Assembly (NCBI GenBank): GCA_013153375.1
Contig: JAADEN010000144.1
Location: forward strand, 1 to 6,932
DNA from: Chloroflexota bacterium
GTDB taxonomy: Bacteria > Chloroflexota > Anaerolineae > Anaerolineales > DRMV01
DNA: 6,932 bases
Direction: 5' to 3'
The notes under the pieces are model-generated. The model did not search any database. It saw nothing but the letters and a program-made list of their open reading frames with translations, and was not told where the DNA came from. Each line of letters opens with the position of its first letter. Position 1 is the stretch's first letter. Of this stretch, positions 6,754 through 6,932 are shown one piece after another. Made by a program: the position numbers and the translations under genes.

Positions 6754-6932
6754 ATGCAGCGTCCAAGGCTGTGGAGCATAGTGGTCGCGGGGCTGGTGCC
6801 CGTGGTACTGGTGCTGGCCGCGGTGCGCATCTTGCTCGCGCCCTGGTTCGTGCGCCTGGAGTATCAGCGGCCCGGCTTTCCGCCCGATCCGTACGGTTTC
6901 AGCACGGCCGAACGCCTCCATTGGGCCGAACA
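6754..6932 (+). CDS. DUF1461 / TIGR01906-like integral membrane protein, 5' part only
   Basis: Only the first 59 codons are inside the window; the frame is open at the right edge. The protein begins with a short basic stretch (MQRPRLW) and a single hydrophobic helix at about 8-29, as expected for a signal anchor. The helix is followed by LAPWFVRLEYQRPGFPPDPYG (28-48, split here as LAPWFVRLEY plus QRPGFPPDPYG) and FSTAERLHWAE. A first helix followed by a short extracytoplasmic stretch with an FPPDPYGF-x-x-x-ERL-x-W pattern is what I recall of DUF1461 (TIGR01906) membrane proteins, whose function is unknown. The call rests on this N-terminal pattern alone. It follows the metal permease after 28 bases and probably shares its transcript. 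Confidence 0.65.
   Translation, partial: MQRPRLWSIVVAGLVPVVLVLAAVRILLAPWFVRLEYQRPGFPPDPYGFSTAERLHWAE

Noticed and set aside
5445..6830. A 461-codon minus-strand frame opposite the metal transporter genes
   Set aside because: Low-complexity His/Gln/Gly composition and full overlap with two well-recognised genes mark it as a shadow.
1..6932. Absence of CTAG, alongside ACGT and AGCT
   Set aside because: CTAG is rare in very many bacterial genomes, so its absence here is not informative by itself.
821..6932. Possibility of a defence, mobile or CRISPR system
   Set aside because: Every gene has a clear housekeeping or transport assignment, and there are no repeats, integrase, transposase or composition breaks.

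Overview
This 6.9 kb window is GC-rich (roughly two thirds G+C by eye). All recognisable genes lie on the + strand and are packed almost without gaps. GC content, GTG starts, strong GGAGG-type ribosome binding sites, the ClC-CBS-TrkA_C channel architecture and a DUF1461-type membrane protein with an FPPDPYGF motif all fit a bacterium. My best guess is Chloroflexota (Anaerolineae-like), but that is inference from gene style, not from a marker gene.

Layout: (1) 2-751, the C-terminal end of a multi-pass membrane protein that probably began upstream; an Agl23/glycosyltransferase-like protein is the best guess. (2) A 69-base gap with no clear promoter or terminator. (3) 821-1528, cytidylate kinase (cmk). 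(4) 1525-2256 and 2253-3056, two different PlsC-family acyltransferases in tandem, joined to cmk and to each other by 4-base start/stop overlaps. (5) 3076-5106, a ClC chloride channel/antiporter carrying a CBS pair and a TrkA_C domain. (6) 5110-5931 and 5928-6725, the ATPase and the permease of a zinc/manganese-type ABC importer, without a visible substrate-binding protein. (7) 6754 to the window end, the start of a DUF1461 (TIGR01906-like) membrane protein.

The spacing (overlaps of 4 bases, gaps of 3 to 28 bases) suggests one polycistronic unit from cmk to beyond the right edge. cmk supplies CDP for nucleic acids and for CDP-activated lipids, and the acyltransferases make phosphatidic acid-type lipid precursors. 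The remaining genes handle ions and the membrane, so the cluster is loosely a membrane and envelope housekeeping operon rather than a defence or mobile locus. I see no RNA gene, CRISPR array, insertion sequence or prophage.

The most striking signal is not a gene. The palindromic tetramers ACGT and AGCT both appear to be completely absent from the window. Codon choice bends to avoid them: Asp, Tyr, Asn and His always take the T-ending codon before a codon starting GT, and Glu, Lys and Gln before Leu switch to GAA/AAA/CAA or TTG/TTA. This looks like genome-wide avoidance of restriction or methylation sites.
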